Of a DNA stretch of 64,000 nt, positions 17,401 to 26,781 are shown in pieces. The stretch's first letter is position 1; every line of letters starts with the position of its first letter. Position numbers and translations under genes: made by a program. The DNA is taken from the NCBI RefSeq assembly GCF_001557535.2, contig NZ_CP014315.1, positions 1 through 64,000 of the forward strand, written 5' to 3'. This DNA is from Burkholderia sp. PAMC 26561. Lineage in GTDB: Bacteria > Pseudomonadota > Gammaproteobacteria > Burkholderiales > Burkholderiaceae. The notes under the pieces are model-generated. The model saw only the letters and a list, made by a program, of their open reading frames with translations, had not been told where the DNA came from and made no database searches.

Positions 17401-18123
17401 ATGACAACTGACGCCTTCACCCCGACCGGCCGCCTGCGTGCATCCATCAATTTGGGCAATCCGATCCTCGCCAACGCGGATTCATCGACAGGAAAACCGT
17501 TCGGGGTATCGGTGGATCTCGCACGCGAATTCGGCAAGCGGCTGGGCGTGGAAGTCGAGCTGATCGTCTTCGATACCGCCGGCAAATCCGTCGAAGCCGT
17601 CGCCGATGAACGCGCCGATATCGGCTTCTTTGCGATCGATCCGGTGCGTGGCACGAGCATCGCGTTCACGGCGCCCTATGTGTTGATCGAAGGGTTTTAC
17701 CTCGTGCGAGACGCTTCGCCGATTCGCGCGAATGCCGATGTCGATGAGGCAGCAAACCGCGTGGTGGTCGGCAAAGGCAGCGCGTACGACCTGTTCCTCA
17801 CGCGCGAACTGAAGGCCGCGCAGATTGTGCGCGCGCTGTCGTCGCCCGCGGTGGTGCAGACGTTCATGGATCAGCAACTCGAGGTAGCGGCCGGCGTCAA
17901 GCAGCAACTCGAAGCCGATGCCGCAAAGACTTCCGGCCTGCGTTTGCTCAATGAACGCTTCATGGTGATACAGCAGGCAATGGGCACGCCGAAAAGCCGT
18001 GGCGAGGACGCCGCGAAATTCCTGGCGGCGTTCGTGGAAGAGATGAAGACGTCGGGGTTTGTCGCCGATGCATTGAAGCGGCACGGAATTGCCGGTGCAT
18101 CGGTGGCGCCGGCGACTGCATAG
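17401..18123 (+). CDS. Family 3 substrate-binding protein without a signal peptide
   Basis: 240 residues beginning MTTDAFTPTGRLRASINLG, so the mature fold starts within a few residues and there is no export signal. It matches the protein at 8336-9202 throughout: INLGNPIL, ADIGFFAIDPVR, PYVLIEGFYLVR, and an identical 14-residue segment GKGSAYDLFLTREL. Family 3 proteins normally bind amino acids in the periplasm. This one should be cytoplasmic unless the true start lies upstream, but no upstream frame offers a signal. It may act as a cytosolic sensor or an enzyme-like binding protein. No transport partners are adjacent. Confidence 0.8.
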   Translation: MTTDAFTPTGRLRASINLGNPILANADSSTGKPFGVSVDLAREFGKRLGVEVELIVFDTAGKSVEAVADERADIGFFAIDPVRGTSIAFTAPYVLIEGFYLVRDASPIRANADVDEAANRVVVGKGSAYDLFLTRELKAAQIVRALSSPAVVQTFMDQQLEVAAGVKQQLEADAAKTSGLRLLNERFMVIQQAMGTPKSRGEDAAKFLAAFVEEMKTSGFVADALKRHGIAGASVAPATA

Positions 18124-18136
18124 GCGCCACACCCTC

Positions 18137-20547
18137 TCACGCCCCGAGCAACCCCTGCACTCTGTTCACGATCGCCTCGATGCTGAACGGCTTGGTGATC
18201 ATCTGCATGCCTTCGCCGAGAAAACCGCCCGGCGCGACCGCCATTTCCGCATAGCCCGTCATGAAAAGAATCCGCAAATGAGGACGCAACAGCTTCGCGG
18301 CATCGGCCATCTGACGGCCATTGATGCGTGGCAAACCAACGTCCGATACCAGCAGATCGATGCGCACCGGAGACCTCAGGATCTCGAGCCCCGACGGACC
18401 ATCGGTAGCCTGCAGCACGGTATAACCCGCGTCCGAAAACACCTCGACGAGCAACCTCCGAACGTCGCTCTCGTCCTCCACGACCAGGATGGTCTCGCCC
18501 GAGCTTTCATGAAGCTGCGCGAGCGTGACCGGCGCGTGATCCGGGCTGTCCTCGCGATCGGTTTCCGGAAGGTACAGACGGATCGTCGTGCCTTGCCCGA
18601 GCTGGCTCGAAATGGACGCAAAGCCGCCGGATTGCCCGGCAAAGCCATACACCATCGACAAACCCAGCCCCGTCCCCTGCCCGAGCGGCTTCGTCGTGAA
18701 AAACGGCTCGAAGGCTTGCCGGACGACATCAGGCGGCATGCCCTCGCCCGAATCGGTCACGGCGATACAAATGAAACGGCCCGGCTTCAACTCGCGCTGC
18801 GCGGCGTGGTGTTCATCGATGCTTTCGTGCGACGAGGAAATGGTCAGCGTGCCGCCGTTGGGCATGGCGTCGCGCGCGTTGATCGAGAGATTCAGCAGCG
18901 CGCTTTCAAGCTGGTTGGCATCGCAAACGGTCTTGCACGGCGTACCGTCCAGCTTGAGCACGATGTCCACCATCTCGCCGGTCGTACGCCGCAACAAGTC
19001 TGCAAGCGATGCCACCAGTTCGTTGGCATCGACCGGTATGGGATCGAGCGCTGGCGCCGTGAAAACGCAAGCAGGCGATGCGTCAAAGCCGCGGCTTTTT
19101 GCGCCGATGACATCGCCATCGAACAATAACGCTCGAGCCCGTCGGTGCGCCGCATTGACACGAGCCGCTGGATGAGTTCCAGCGGGCCCAGGATGCCCTG
19201 CAGCATGTTGTTGAAGTCATGCGCGAGGCCGCCGGTCAACTGGCCGACCGCTTCCATTTTCTGGCTCTGGCGAAGCTGCTGTTCAAGCAGGCGCTGTTGC
19301 GTCATATCGATACCAATGCCCGTTCGCCGCACCGGCACGCCTTCCAGATCGAAGTACGTGTGGCCGCGGGAGAGCACCGAGCGCACCGACCCATCGGGAT
19401 GGTTGATCCGGTATTCGAGTTCCAGGTCGCCCGAGCGCAGCAAGCCGCCCGACATGGTGGCGCCGAGCGCCTTGAGATCGTCCGGATGCACGTTGGCCAG
19501 GAACAGCTCGCGCCTGATGCCTTTCGCTGCCTGGATTGCATCGATTCCATAGACTTCGGAGATGGCCTCGTCGCAGAAAAACTGGTCGCTCGCCACTTCG
19601 TACGTCCACGCGCCGACCCCGCTCACCGCCGATAACGCCAGGCGCGCAAAGTCCATGGAATCGCGCAGCGCGATCTCGCGCTCTCGTTCCTCGGTGACGT
19701 CGCGGCCTGTGCCGATCATGCGTTCGTTGTTCGGCTCGGGCGCGAGCTTCCACGCGATCCATCGCGGCGTACCATCCGATGCAATCAGCCGGTTTTGAAA
19801 GTGCACCGGGCGACCGCTCGCGCGCATCTCCAGCACCGCGTTCATGGTCGCGCCAACGTCATCGGGATGCATGAACCCGGAGTACGGGCGCGACCTCAGC
19901 TCTTCTTCCGTGTACCCGAGCAGGCGGCTCCAGGCATTGCTCGCACTATGAATGCGGCCCTCGTAGTCCGCGCTGACCAGCAGGTCGTCCGTCAATTCCC
20001 ACAGCCGGTCGCGCTCGGCCGTGCGTTCGAGCATCCGCTGCTCGAGTGTTTCGGTCAGCCTCACCTGCGCCGTGGTTTCAATGCCGACGTTGTACAGCCC
20101 GACGATCGCGCCGGATTCATCGCGGATTGGCGTGGCGCTGAAGTCCCAGTAGGTCGTTTCCAGTACTCCGTTGCGCACGAACCGGAGCTGGACCTTGCTG
20201 TTTTCGAATCCCGTGCCGTCCTTCATTGCCTGGTGGAAATCCGGCGCGACGACATCCCACGCGGCATCCCATACCTCGGCGACTGGCTTTCCCAGCGCCG
20301 CCGGATGGCGGTCGGCAAGCGACGCCGAATAAGCATCGTTGAAGAACATGCACAATTGCGGTCCCCACAGCACCGTGCTCAGAAGCGGCGAGTTGATGCA
20401 CATGCCAACGGTTAGCCGCAGGGCTTGCGGCCACGTTTGCGGCGTGCCATGTGGCGTATCTTCCCACCGGTACGACCGCATCAACTCCCCGACTTCACCC
20501 CCTCCCTGCAGGAAATCGGGGCTATCGAGGCTCAAAACCTTGGTCAA
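18137..20547 (-). pseudogene. Hybrid sensor histidine kinase (PAS-PAS-PAS-HisKA-HATPase-REC), broken by a one-base frameshift
   Basis: Reading from 20547, three PAS domains occupy roughly residues 30-160, 185-290 and 300-420, followed by the H-box GGLAHDFNNML near residue 440. After LLAFSRRQ the frame shifts: the continuation LDPIPVDANELVASLADLLRR lies in another frame and carries the N-box (NLSINARDAMPNGG), G boxes (DSGEGMP, GQGTGLGLSMVYG) and a receiver domain (VVEDESD, phospho-acceptor in VSDVGLP, Lys in ITKPF). Restoring one base near 19050 rejoins them. There are no membrane helices, so it would be a soluble kinase. Otherwise the gene shows no decay, so an assembly error is a real alternative to a recent null mutation. 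Confidence 0.85.
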
Positions 20548-20730
20548 GATTCAACTCCATTTGCTCACGTTCCGGCCGGAACACACGGATTACGTTACTG
20601 ACAGATACTCACCGACTCGGCACTCAGGATCGGCCGCAGACCGATACTATGCAATATCACCAGGATTCACCGCGCGCGGGCATTCCTGATGCGGCATCCA
20701 TAACTTATCGCAATATCCAGACATCTACTC

Positions 20731-21348
20731 ATGCTTAGATTTGAGAACCTCGGCAAACGCTATGCTGACCGCGTCATTTTCGAGGGACTGAGCTATCGCG
20801 CCGGCCCGGGATGCATTGCGCTAAACGATGATAGCGGCAGCGGCAAAACCACCCTGCTCGGCATGCTCGCCGGGACGATTCCCGCAGATTGCGGCGATGT
20901 GTGGATCGACGGACATTTGCATCGAGATGCTCCGGCCGAAGCAAAATCCGCGCTGGCCTTCATTCCCGATGACTGCCTGCCTGATTCATTGCAAACCGGA
21001 CGCGCCTACTTGGAGCAGGTGGCGCTGGAGCGGAAGGCGTCAGTCGGGCGTGACGTGCTCGACCTGGCGGAGCGGTTCGGGCTGACGCCGCATCTGGAGA
21101 AACGCTTCGAGCAAATGTCGTTCGGCACGCGCAAGAAGGTCTTCTTGACCGCGGCGGTTATCGGCGATGCAAAGGTTGTGATCGCGGATGAACCCGTCGC
21201 CGGGCTGGACGCCAACGCTCGCGGCGTTCTGGTTGAGCTCTTCGGGATACTGGCGGAACGCCGTGTGGTGTTTTTTTCGAGTTATGACGCGGCTTTCACG
21301 CAAGCATGCAAGGCTCGAACGATTACCTTTGCCGACCTAAACGCTTAG
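20731..21348 (+). CDS. Orphan ABC ATPase with degenerate motifs
   Basis: 205 residues. Walker A reads NDDSGSGKTT, so the first Gly of GxxGxGKT is Asp although the Lys-Thr pair is kept. Walker B is intact (KVVIADEPVAGLD). The Q-loop position reads IPDD instead of xPQD, the signature is MSFGTRKKV instead of LSGGQ-like text, and the H-loop His is Tyr (FFSSYD). The fold is that of ABC-2 type export ATPases. No permease gene is adjacent. It may be a slow or regulatory ATPase. The start at 20731 lacks an obvious ribosome site. Confidence 0.78.
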   Translation: MLRFENLGKRYADRVIFEGLSYRAGPGCIALNDDSGSGKTTLLGMLAGTIPADCGDVWIDGHLHRDAPAEAKSALAFIPDDCLPDSLQTGRAYLEQVALERKASVGRDVLDLAERFGLTPHLEKRFEQMSFGTRKKVFLTAAVIGDAKVVIADEPVAGLDANARGVLVELFGILAERRVVFFSSYDAAFTQACKARTITFADLNA

Positions 21349-21388
21349 TTCGATACTCTTTCCTTTCTGAAGCACGAGGCTGGGAAAA

Positions 21389-21440
21389 TTCGATGCATTC
21401 GTTCGATGCATTCGTTCGATGCATTCGTTCGATGCATTCG
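21389..21440 (+). repeat. Tandem repeat, four copies of a 13-bp unit
   Basis: TTCGATGCATTCG occurs four times head to tail without mismatch, just after the ABC ATPase gene. The unit contains the palindrome ATGCAT. There are no spacers of CRISPR type. It could be a slippage repeat or an array of binding sites. Confidence 0.9.
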
Positions 21441-21576
21441 ATGAGGAACCCATGAAAGCAGGCTCCAATTAACGTTGGAATTAGAAATATCTCGAAAATC
21501 GCCGCTCGTGCATCAATACTGAAATCTGCGTGCCATCGCCACCCCATGCGCCTCGGCGCTTTGCTCACCACATGAA

Positions 21577-21614
21577 GCACACGAGGCCCGATTGCCGGCC
21601 CTTGGGCTCGTGCT
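21577..21614 (-). other. Strong stem-loop in the gap after the ABC ATPase
   Basis: CACGAGGCCC (21580-21589) can pair with GGGCTCGTG (21604-21612) with one bulged base, and the flanking AGC/GCT can extend it. The interval 21441-21700 has no gene. The hairpin could be a bidirectional terminator between the convergent genes at 20731 (+) and 21701 (-), or part of a structured RNA; there is no U-tract next to it. Confidence 0.45.
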
Positions 21615-21700
21615 TTGTGTAACGACAGGAAATCAACGGGTTTGAAGGTTAGATTTCCTTGCGTTTTCCCGGTCGATCGATGCACGAACTGATCGTGGCC

Positions 21701-22558
21701 TTAGCGGTCCGGCGTCGCCGCAAGCGGCTTCGAGATCGTCGCAACGCCCGGACCGGCAGGATCCGGATTGCCGAAGCGCGGAAGGCTGCCATCGGTGCGA
21801 GCGCGGTACAGTTCCGCCCGGACCTCCTCGCGACTCTTCGGCCCCGGTGACGATTCCACTACCGGCGCAGGCGCGGGTCGTACAACAGGTTGCGCGGTAG
21901 GCTGACCAACCGGCGGGGGCACAATCACAGGTGCCGGCGCATGTGCGGCTTCGGGCACTGACTCGACCATGGACTTTGGTTTCTCGGCCGCCTCGGTGAT
22001 TGGAGCTGCGGTCTCGACAGGTGTGATCCTGGATGTGTTCACCGCTTCATGAAAGTTGCTGGCTTTGCGCGTGTGAATCGGTGCACGCTCGCGTTTGTCC
22101 GGGGTCCGCGTAGCCGTGCGGCTGGTTCTTTTGACCGGGAGCGAATCCGCTCGCTGCGGCGTTGCCGCACCCTTGACAGCTGTCGACGGCGACGCGCTCT
22201 GCGTCATGCGTGCATCAAGTTCGTGCTGAAGCGCGAGCGCTTGCCGGTTGTTGATATCGAGCGCACGCGCAGCGCGAAGCAGCACTTCAGCCGATTGAAG
22301 ATCGTTGCGCTGCAGGCTGTCGCGAACCGCCTGAAGAATGCGCGCCGGCGAAGGATCGGGGCGCACTTCCTTCGACACCGCTCCGGACGCCGGCGCTCCA
22401 TCAGGCACGCCGCCCGCGGACCCGGAGTCGTCGTAGCCGTCGCTTATGGAGTGATCGTGATGAAGCGCGTTCTGGACGAATCGTGGCAGGTATGAAGTAA
22501 CCGCAAGCGCGACGACAAAAACACCTGCAAAGACCAGCCTCTTTGGATGAGTGACCAT
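21701..22558 (-). CDS. Membrane-anchored protein with Pro-rich linker, unknown function
   Basis: 285 residues from the ATG at 22558. A single N-terminal membrane helix (RLVFAGVFVVALAVTSYL) is followed by a short helical domain resembling one TPR unit (ARILQAVRDSLQRNDLQSAE, then LLRAARALDINNRQALAL), then about 120 residues rich in Pro, Ala and Thr. The C-terminal segment SREEVRAELYRARTDGSLP resembles the DUF4148-type motif found in small Burkholderia secreted proteins. It is probably anchored in the inner membrane with the rest in the periplasm. I do not recognise a function. Confidence 0.65.
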   Translation of the reverse strand: MVTHPKRLVFAGVFVVALAVTSYLPRFVQNALHHDHSISDGYDDSGSAGGVPDGAPASGAVSKEVRPDPSPARILQAVRDSLQRNDLQSAEVLLRAARALDINNRQALALQHELDARMTQSASPSTAVKGAATPQRADSLPVKRTSRTATRTPDKRERAPIHTRKASNFHEAVNTSRITPVETAAPITEAAEKPKSMVESVPEAAHAPAPVIVPPPVGQPTAQPVVRPAPAPVVESSPGPKSREEVRAELYRARTDGSLPRFGNPDPAGPGVATISKPLAATPDR

Positions 22559-23014
22559 GATGTATGCCCTGTATAGCGCGAACATCCGCGTCCGCCGGAC
22601 CGCAGCAATGTACGGTCCCAGGAAAGGCTGACAGAGGCGATGTTGATCCGGCCTGCCGTGCGCCGGTGCCCTGCCACGAGCAACCTAATCCATTGACTAC
22701 GCGCTCGGCTGGCGCGTGGATGCGCCAACATCCAGTCACTTTCAGACAACCTTGGTATGACCATTGGCGATGCAACCGACTCGCACGAGAACCTCCTGCG
22801 GCCAACGGCGCAGGCGTTGCTTTATACGTTTTGCACATTACGTTCGGCATGGATGTGCTTTGTGGAACAACTGCTCCTTGATACAGTCGCGTCTAGCGTT
22901 TTAGCGGGTATCGCAAGACATATCGCGAAAAGATCGACAAACAAAAAACATCCAATAACCAAGCTTTCAAGGAGGCGCTGCCATAAAACTTTTGCAGTGC
23001 CTGCTCCTGGCCGA
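22559..23014. other. Interval of about 450 bases without an intact gene
   Basis: It lies between the divergent anchored-protein gene and the relic binding protein. Short frames here have no recognisable similarity. It probably contains the promoter of the minus-strand gene and the decayed 5' part of the binding-protein relic. Confidence 0.4.
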
Positions 23015-23230
23015 TGTCAGGACGCGAAGGTCGAGATCGCCGCGATCAGCAATTCGGCCGGCAGTGAGTACTCCGGCGTCGTCATCCCGAAGGGTAATCC
23101 GCCGCTTCTGGCCGCCATCGGCAAAGCACTCGCCAATGTCAGAGCGGACGGCACCTACACGCAGATATCGCAGAAGTATTTTGGCAAGAAAGAATGTATC
23201 GAAGTAATCTCGCGGTCAGCCCGCGGCTAG
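23015..23230 (+). pseudogene. C-terminal relic of a family 3 ABC substrate-binding protein
   Basis: The frame contains YSGVVIPKGNPPLLAAIGKA followed by LANVRADGTYTQISQKYFGK, which is the standard closing segment of family 3 binding proteins. The upstream 200 residues expected are absent; the preceding sequence in the frame has no similarity. It is a third family 3 binding protein in this window, and a dead one. Confidence 0.7.
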
Positions 23231-23318
23231 CCCCTTCACCCGTTCGTTCCCAGAGATTCGCGATATGCCGGCGTGGCCGCTCCTGTACGCTAAGGATGTC
23301 GGCGCTTAAGGAAACTGC

Positions 23319-24689
23319 ATGACATACGACGCGCAAGGGCTCGTGATCTCTACAACCACCGGTGATGAAGCGGGCGATGCATACCGTTTCGCCATCGATG
23401 GATACCTGTACTACAAAGCCGACCTCGGTGCGCGTCTTGCCAAGCTGCTTGCGCAAGACCCCGGGTTCGTGATGGCCCACGTGCTGACGGGCTACTTCGC
23501 GATGATGCCGCTCAACGCTTCACATCTCGGGACCGCCCGGCAGGCGCTTGCACAAGCACAACGGTACGCCGTTCACGCGACCCATCGCGAGCGCTCGCAC
23601 GTTGCGGCACTGGCGCACTGGATCGACGGTGACCTCGATCACGCCCTCTCGGTCTGGGAAGAGATTCTGGCCGCTCACCCGCGCGACCTGCTCGCCTTGC
23701 GCGTTCACCACAACACCGCGTTCTGGTACGGGCTTCCGGAACGCATGCTGCACGAAATCACCAAGGTCATGCCGTACTGGAGCGATCAGCTTCCGGGCTA
23801 CACAACCGTGCTGGCTTGCAATGCGTTTGCCCACGAGGAATGCGGTCAATACAATGCCGCCGAAAAAGCCGGCTGGTCGGCAATCGAGTCGGACCCGGGC
23901 AATCTTTGGGCAACACACGCGCTGACTCACGTCATGGAGATGCAGGGACGGCGTGACGAAGGTATTGCGTTCCTGAACCAGCTCGAACCGCACTGGGAAA
24001 CCGCGAACAACTTCAAGCATCACCTGTGGTGGCATCGTGCGATGTTTCATCTTGAACGGCGCGAGTTCGATCAGGTCCTGGATCTCTACAACCAGCGTTT
24101 TCGCGACCTCTCATCACCGTTGCTGCAGGCCGTCCCAGATTTGTATAACGATGTGCTGAACGCAACCTCGATGCTGTTCCGGCTGCAGCTCCACGGCATA
24201 AACGCAGGCAACCGATGGGATGAACTCGCGGATCTGGCCGAGGCCCGCATTGGCGACACGCTCGCGGCCCTGACGCTTCCGCACTGGATGTTGGCGCTGG
24301 CCGGTGCAGAGCGATGGGAGGCGGCCGAGCGTTTGCTCCGAGGGATTCGCGAAGCGGATTCAGTGCAGCGTGGCGAACGCCGGCAGATTCTCAGGGAAGC
24401 AGCCTTGCCGGTCAGTGAGGCCGTGTTGCTTCACGGGCGGCAGGAGTACGCAGCAAGTGTCGACGCGATGCTGCCTGCGCTCAGCCAAATGCAGCGGCTT
24501 GGCGGCAGTCATGCCCAGCGCGATGTCTTCGAGCAACTGTTCATTGATGCCGCCATGAAGTCCGGACGAGACGATGTTCTGCGGCTTCATCTGAATCGTG
24601 CGCTCGCGACGCATCCGGTCGGGCCGGCGGACCGGATTGGTTACGCTGCAGCGGCACGGCACGTCGGGATGACGCAGTTCAAGGTGTGA
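23319..24689 (+). CDS. TPR protein of the TTC38 family
   Basis: 456 residues of helical repeats. Family-typical text includes AQRYAVHATHRERSHVAAL, VHHNTAFWYG, ECGQYNAAEKAGWSAIE, WATHALTHVMEMQGRRDEG and NNFKHHLWWHRAMFHLE. Several conserved His and Trp residues line the repeats. The family is found in bacteria and animals (tetratricopeptide repeat protein 38) and has no assigned biochemical role. There is no signal peptide, so it is cytoplasmic. It stands alone. Confidence 0.85.
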   Translation: MTYDAQGLVISTTTGDEAGDAYRFAIDGYLYYKADLGARLAKLLAQDPGFVMAHVLTGYFAMMPLNASHLGTARQALAQAQRYAVHATHRERSHVAALAHWIDGDLDHALSVWEEILAAHPRDLLALRVHHNTAFWYGLPERMLHEITKVMPYWSDQLPGYTTVLACNAFAHEECGQYNAAEKAGWSAIESDPGNLWATHALTHVMEMQGRRDEGIAFLNQLEPHWETANNFKHHLWWHRAMFHLERREFDQVLDLYNQRFRDLSSPLLQAVPDLYNDVLNATSMLFRLQLHGINAGNRWDELADLAEARIGDTLAALTLPHWMLALAGAERWEAAERLLRGIREADSVQRGERRQILREAALPVSEAVLLHGRQEYAASVDAMLPALSQMQRLGGSHAQRDVFEQLFIDAAMKSGRDDVLRLHLNRALATHPVGPADRIGYAAAARHVGMTQFKV

Positions 24690-25110
24690 GACGGCCGCAC
24701 CCCGTCTTCCACATTTCGCGTCGAACAAAAAACCCTTTGCGCAGGATTGCTCGACGCCATGAGACGTAAGCAATTAGTAATCACTGGAACGCGGGAAAAC
24801 AAGTAACTGCCAGCACTAAATAGGCTCATACAGCAGCACATATAGGCTGCAGGATCGGCAAAAAATGCGCTGCAACAAAAATCCGGTTTTCTGAATGCGC
24901 CAAGAGTTCCAGACTTTCGGCCAAGCCAGTCTACAGGGCCGGTCGATCGCCTATGCTTCATTGCAGCATAAAGCCGGTTCGAAGGCGAGCGCGTAAAAAC
25001 TCATCGCAGCATTTACCAGATTTCCGGACGACACATCTTTCGGTTGTCGTCTCCGCTTGTGCCCGACTACCCGTAATTTGATTTTAAGTAGTAAGCGAGG
25101 AGATATGCCG
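24690..25110. other. Intergenic region of about 420 bases upstream of the ATP-grasp gene
   Basis: It is AT-richer than the surroundings and shows no coding frame worth calling. It probably contains the promoter of the 25111 gene. I see no terminator-like hairpin with a T-run. Confidence 0.4.
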
Positions 25111-26055
25111 ATGAGCACCCCCGACGAGCTGGCGCATGCAACACATTTTCCGGCAGAGGCCCCCACGGAGAAAAAGCGCGGCGCCATCCGTAATCGCCTG
25201 GTTCGAGGGGTAAAGCGCTTTCTTCCCGATTATGTGTTCGTCATGATCTCGCATCGCAAGAGAGTCGGGCGCTTTCCCAACCTGCGAAATCCCACGACCT
25301 TCAATGAAATCGTTCTTGATCGTTGCCTTCATCCCAAACCGGTGTGGACCACGCTGACCGACAAGCTTGCCGTTCGTGACTACGTGGCAAGCAAGGTGGG
25401 CGAAAAGCATTTGATTCCCCTCATTGCAGTGCCCGATGTTTTCACGCGGGAAGTATTCGACTCGCTTCCCGCTTCGTTCGTCATGAAAGCGAATCACGGA
25501 TGCGGATTCGTGAAGGTGGTCCGGGACAAGTCCACGGTGTCGTTCGAGCAACTTAGCCATCTCGCGGATGAATGGCTGGCGACCGATTTTTATCAAGCTT
25601 CACGCGAGCGGCATTATCGGCCGATCAAGCCCCGGCTCTACTTCGAGAAGTTGTTGCTCGACAAGAGCGGCATGGTCCCCGCCGATTTGAAAATGAATAT
25701 CTTCGGCCGCAAGCAAGGCGAGCCGTTCATCTATACGGGCGTGGTCTCCGACCGCTTCGGCAGTCCAAGACATGACTTCTACGACGCGCGCTGGAACCGG
25801 CTCGACTTCGAGCTGGGCGGATACCCGCGCAGCACGGTTCCTGCGCCGCCGTTGCCGAACTGGGACGAGATCGTCAGGATCGCCTCGGTCTTGTCAGAAG
25901 GGCTCGGTTATGTGCGCGTGGACCTTTATGCGCCAGACAACGAAATATTCTTCGGCGAACTGACGTTCACGCCGGGCGCTGGCGTCTCGCGTTTTACGCC
26001 CGACGATCTCGACTATGACTGGGGCCGGTTGATCAGGGAAATGCCGGCATCGTAA
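25111..26055 (+). CDS. ATP-grasp protein, TupA-like (teichuronopeptide/glycosyltransferase-associated)
   Basis: 314 residues from the ATG at 25111 (GAGGAG eight bases upstream; an ATG at 25105 is too close to that site). The TupA-type ATP-grasp domain covers most of the protein: RVGRFPNLRNPTTFNEIVLD, then LTDKLAVRDYVASKVGEKHL, SFVMKANHGCG, YFEKLLLD, DLKMNIFG, and near the end VRVDLYAPDNEIFFGELTF with the metal-binding acidic residues. In Gram-positives TupA makes a polyglutamate-glucuronate polymer; in proteobacteria such proteins sit in surface-polysaccharide loci. Here no polysaccharide genes are adjacent. It should ligate a carboxylate to an amine or hydroxyl using ATP. Confidence 0.82.
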   Translation: MSTPDELAHATHFPAEAPTEKKRGAIRNRLVRGVKRFLPDYVFVMISHRKRVGRFPNLRNPTTFNEIVLDRCLHPKPVWTTLTDKLAVRDYVASKVGEKHLIPLIAVPDVFTREVFDSLPASFVMKANHGCGFVKVVRDKSTVSFEQLSHLADEWLATDFYQASRERHYRPIKPRLYFEKLLLDKSGMVPADLKMNIFGRKQGEPFIYTGVVSDRFGSPRHDFYDARWNRLDFELGGYPRSTVPAPPLPNWDEIVRIASVLSEGLGYVRVDLYAPDNEIFFGELTFTPGAGVSRFTPDDLDYDWGRLIREMPAS

Positions 26056-26175
26056 GTGACGAATGAAACACGAGCCCTTGAGACAGGCATAAACACCGTG
26101 GCGATCGCAAAAATAAATCCTGATAAATCGCGCGTCCATCTGGTGATCCGAATTCAGCATCGATGAGGTTGGACC

Positions 26176-26781
26176 ATGGCAACAGGCCTGTCAGATTCAG
26201 AACGTCTGTCTCTTGAAGAAGCCTCAACCGACGAAGGCTTCTCCAGGATTCTCGGCTGGATCGAACATTTTCTATGCGCCCCTAACACCGAGCTCGGAAG
26301 GCTCGGGGACGTATGTCCGTTTGCAAAGACTGCCTTGCTGAAAAGGTCGGTCGAGTTCTACAGAAATCGTTCCAGCAGCGTTCCGGATCTCCTGGCGGAC
26401 CTGGAATTGCACATGGAGGAATTCCTGCAAGCCGGCTCGACGCAGGACGTCTACCGTTGCCGGATCATCGTGCCGTGCGGAGTCGACGACATCGTAAGCG
26501 CAGTAGAATATGTGCAGAAGCAACTGAAGCCGGCGTTTGTTGAACGGCACCTGATGATTGGTCAGTTCTTTCAGGAATGCGCGGAACCTGGGCTTTGGAA
26601 CAAGGAATTTCGCCCGCTGCAAGCGCCGGTTCCATTGATTGCCATCCGCAACATGGTGCCAACGGATATTGCGTTCCTGTACGACGATGAAAACTACGTG
26701 CGCGCATACCTGGAAAAATTCGGAAGGCGCGGAAGCATCGCCCTTCGCCAATTCGAGACTGCAATGGAGGCGCATAAATGA
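26176..26781 (+). CDS. DUF6875-type protein
   Basis: 201 residues. The distinctive text LGRLGDVCPFAKTAL, then YRCRIIVPC, LMIGQFFQECAEPGL and VPLIAIRNMVPTDIAFL matches an uncharacterised family I know as DUF6875. One invariant-looking Cys lies in VCPF. There is no signal or membrane helix. Its stop overlaps the next gene by ATGA, so the two proteins are almost certainly made together. The function is unknown. Confidence 0.7.
   Translation: MATGLSDSERLSLEEASTDEGFSRILGWIEHFLCAPNTELGRLGDVCPFAKTALLKRSVEFYRNRSSSVPDLLADLELHMEEFLQAGSTQDVYRCRIIVPCGVDDIVSAVEYVQKQLKPAFVERHLMIGQFFQECAEPGLWNKEFRPLQAPVPLIAIRNMVPTDIAFLYDDENYVRAYLEKFGRRGSIALRQFETAMEAHK

Noticed and set aside
18089..19129. Open frame of 346 codons on the plus strand
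   Set aside because: It is antisense to the histidine kinase C-terminal half and receiver domain and has no family resemblance.
21389..21440. CRISPR array
   Set aside because: The units are 13 bp, contiguous and without spacers, and no cas genes are present.
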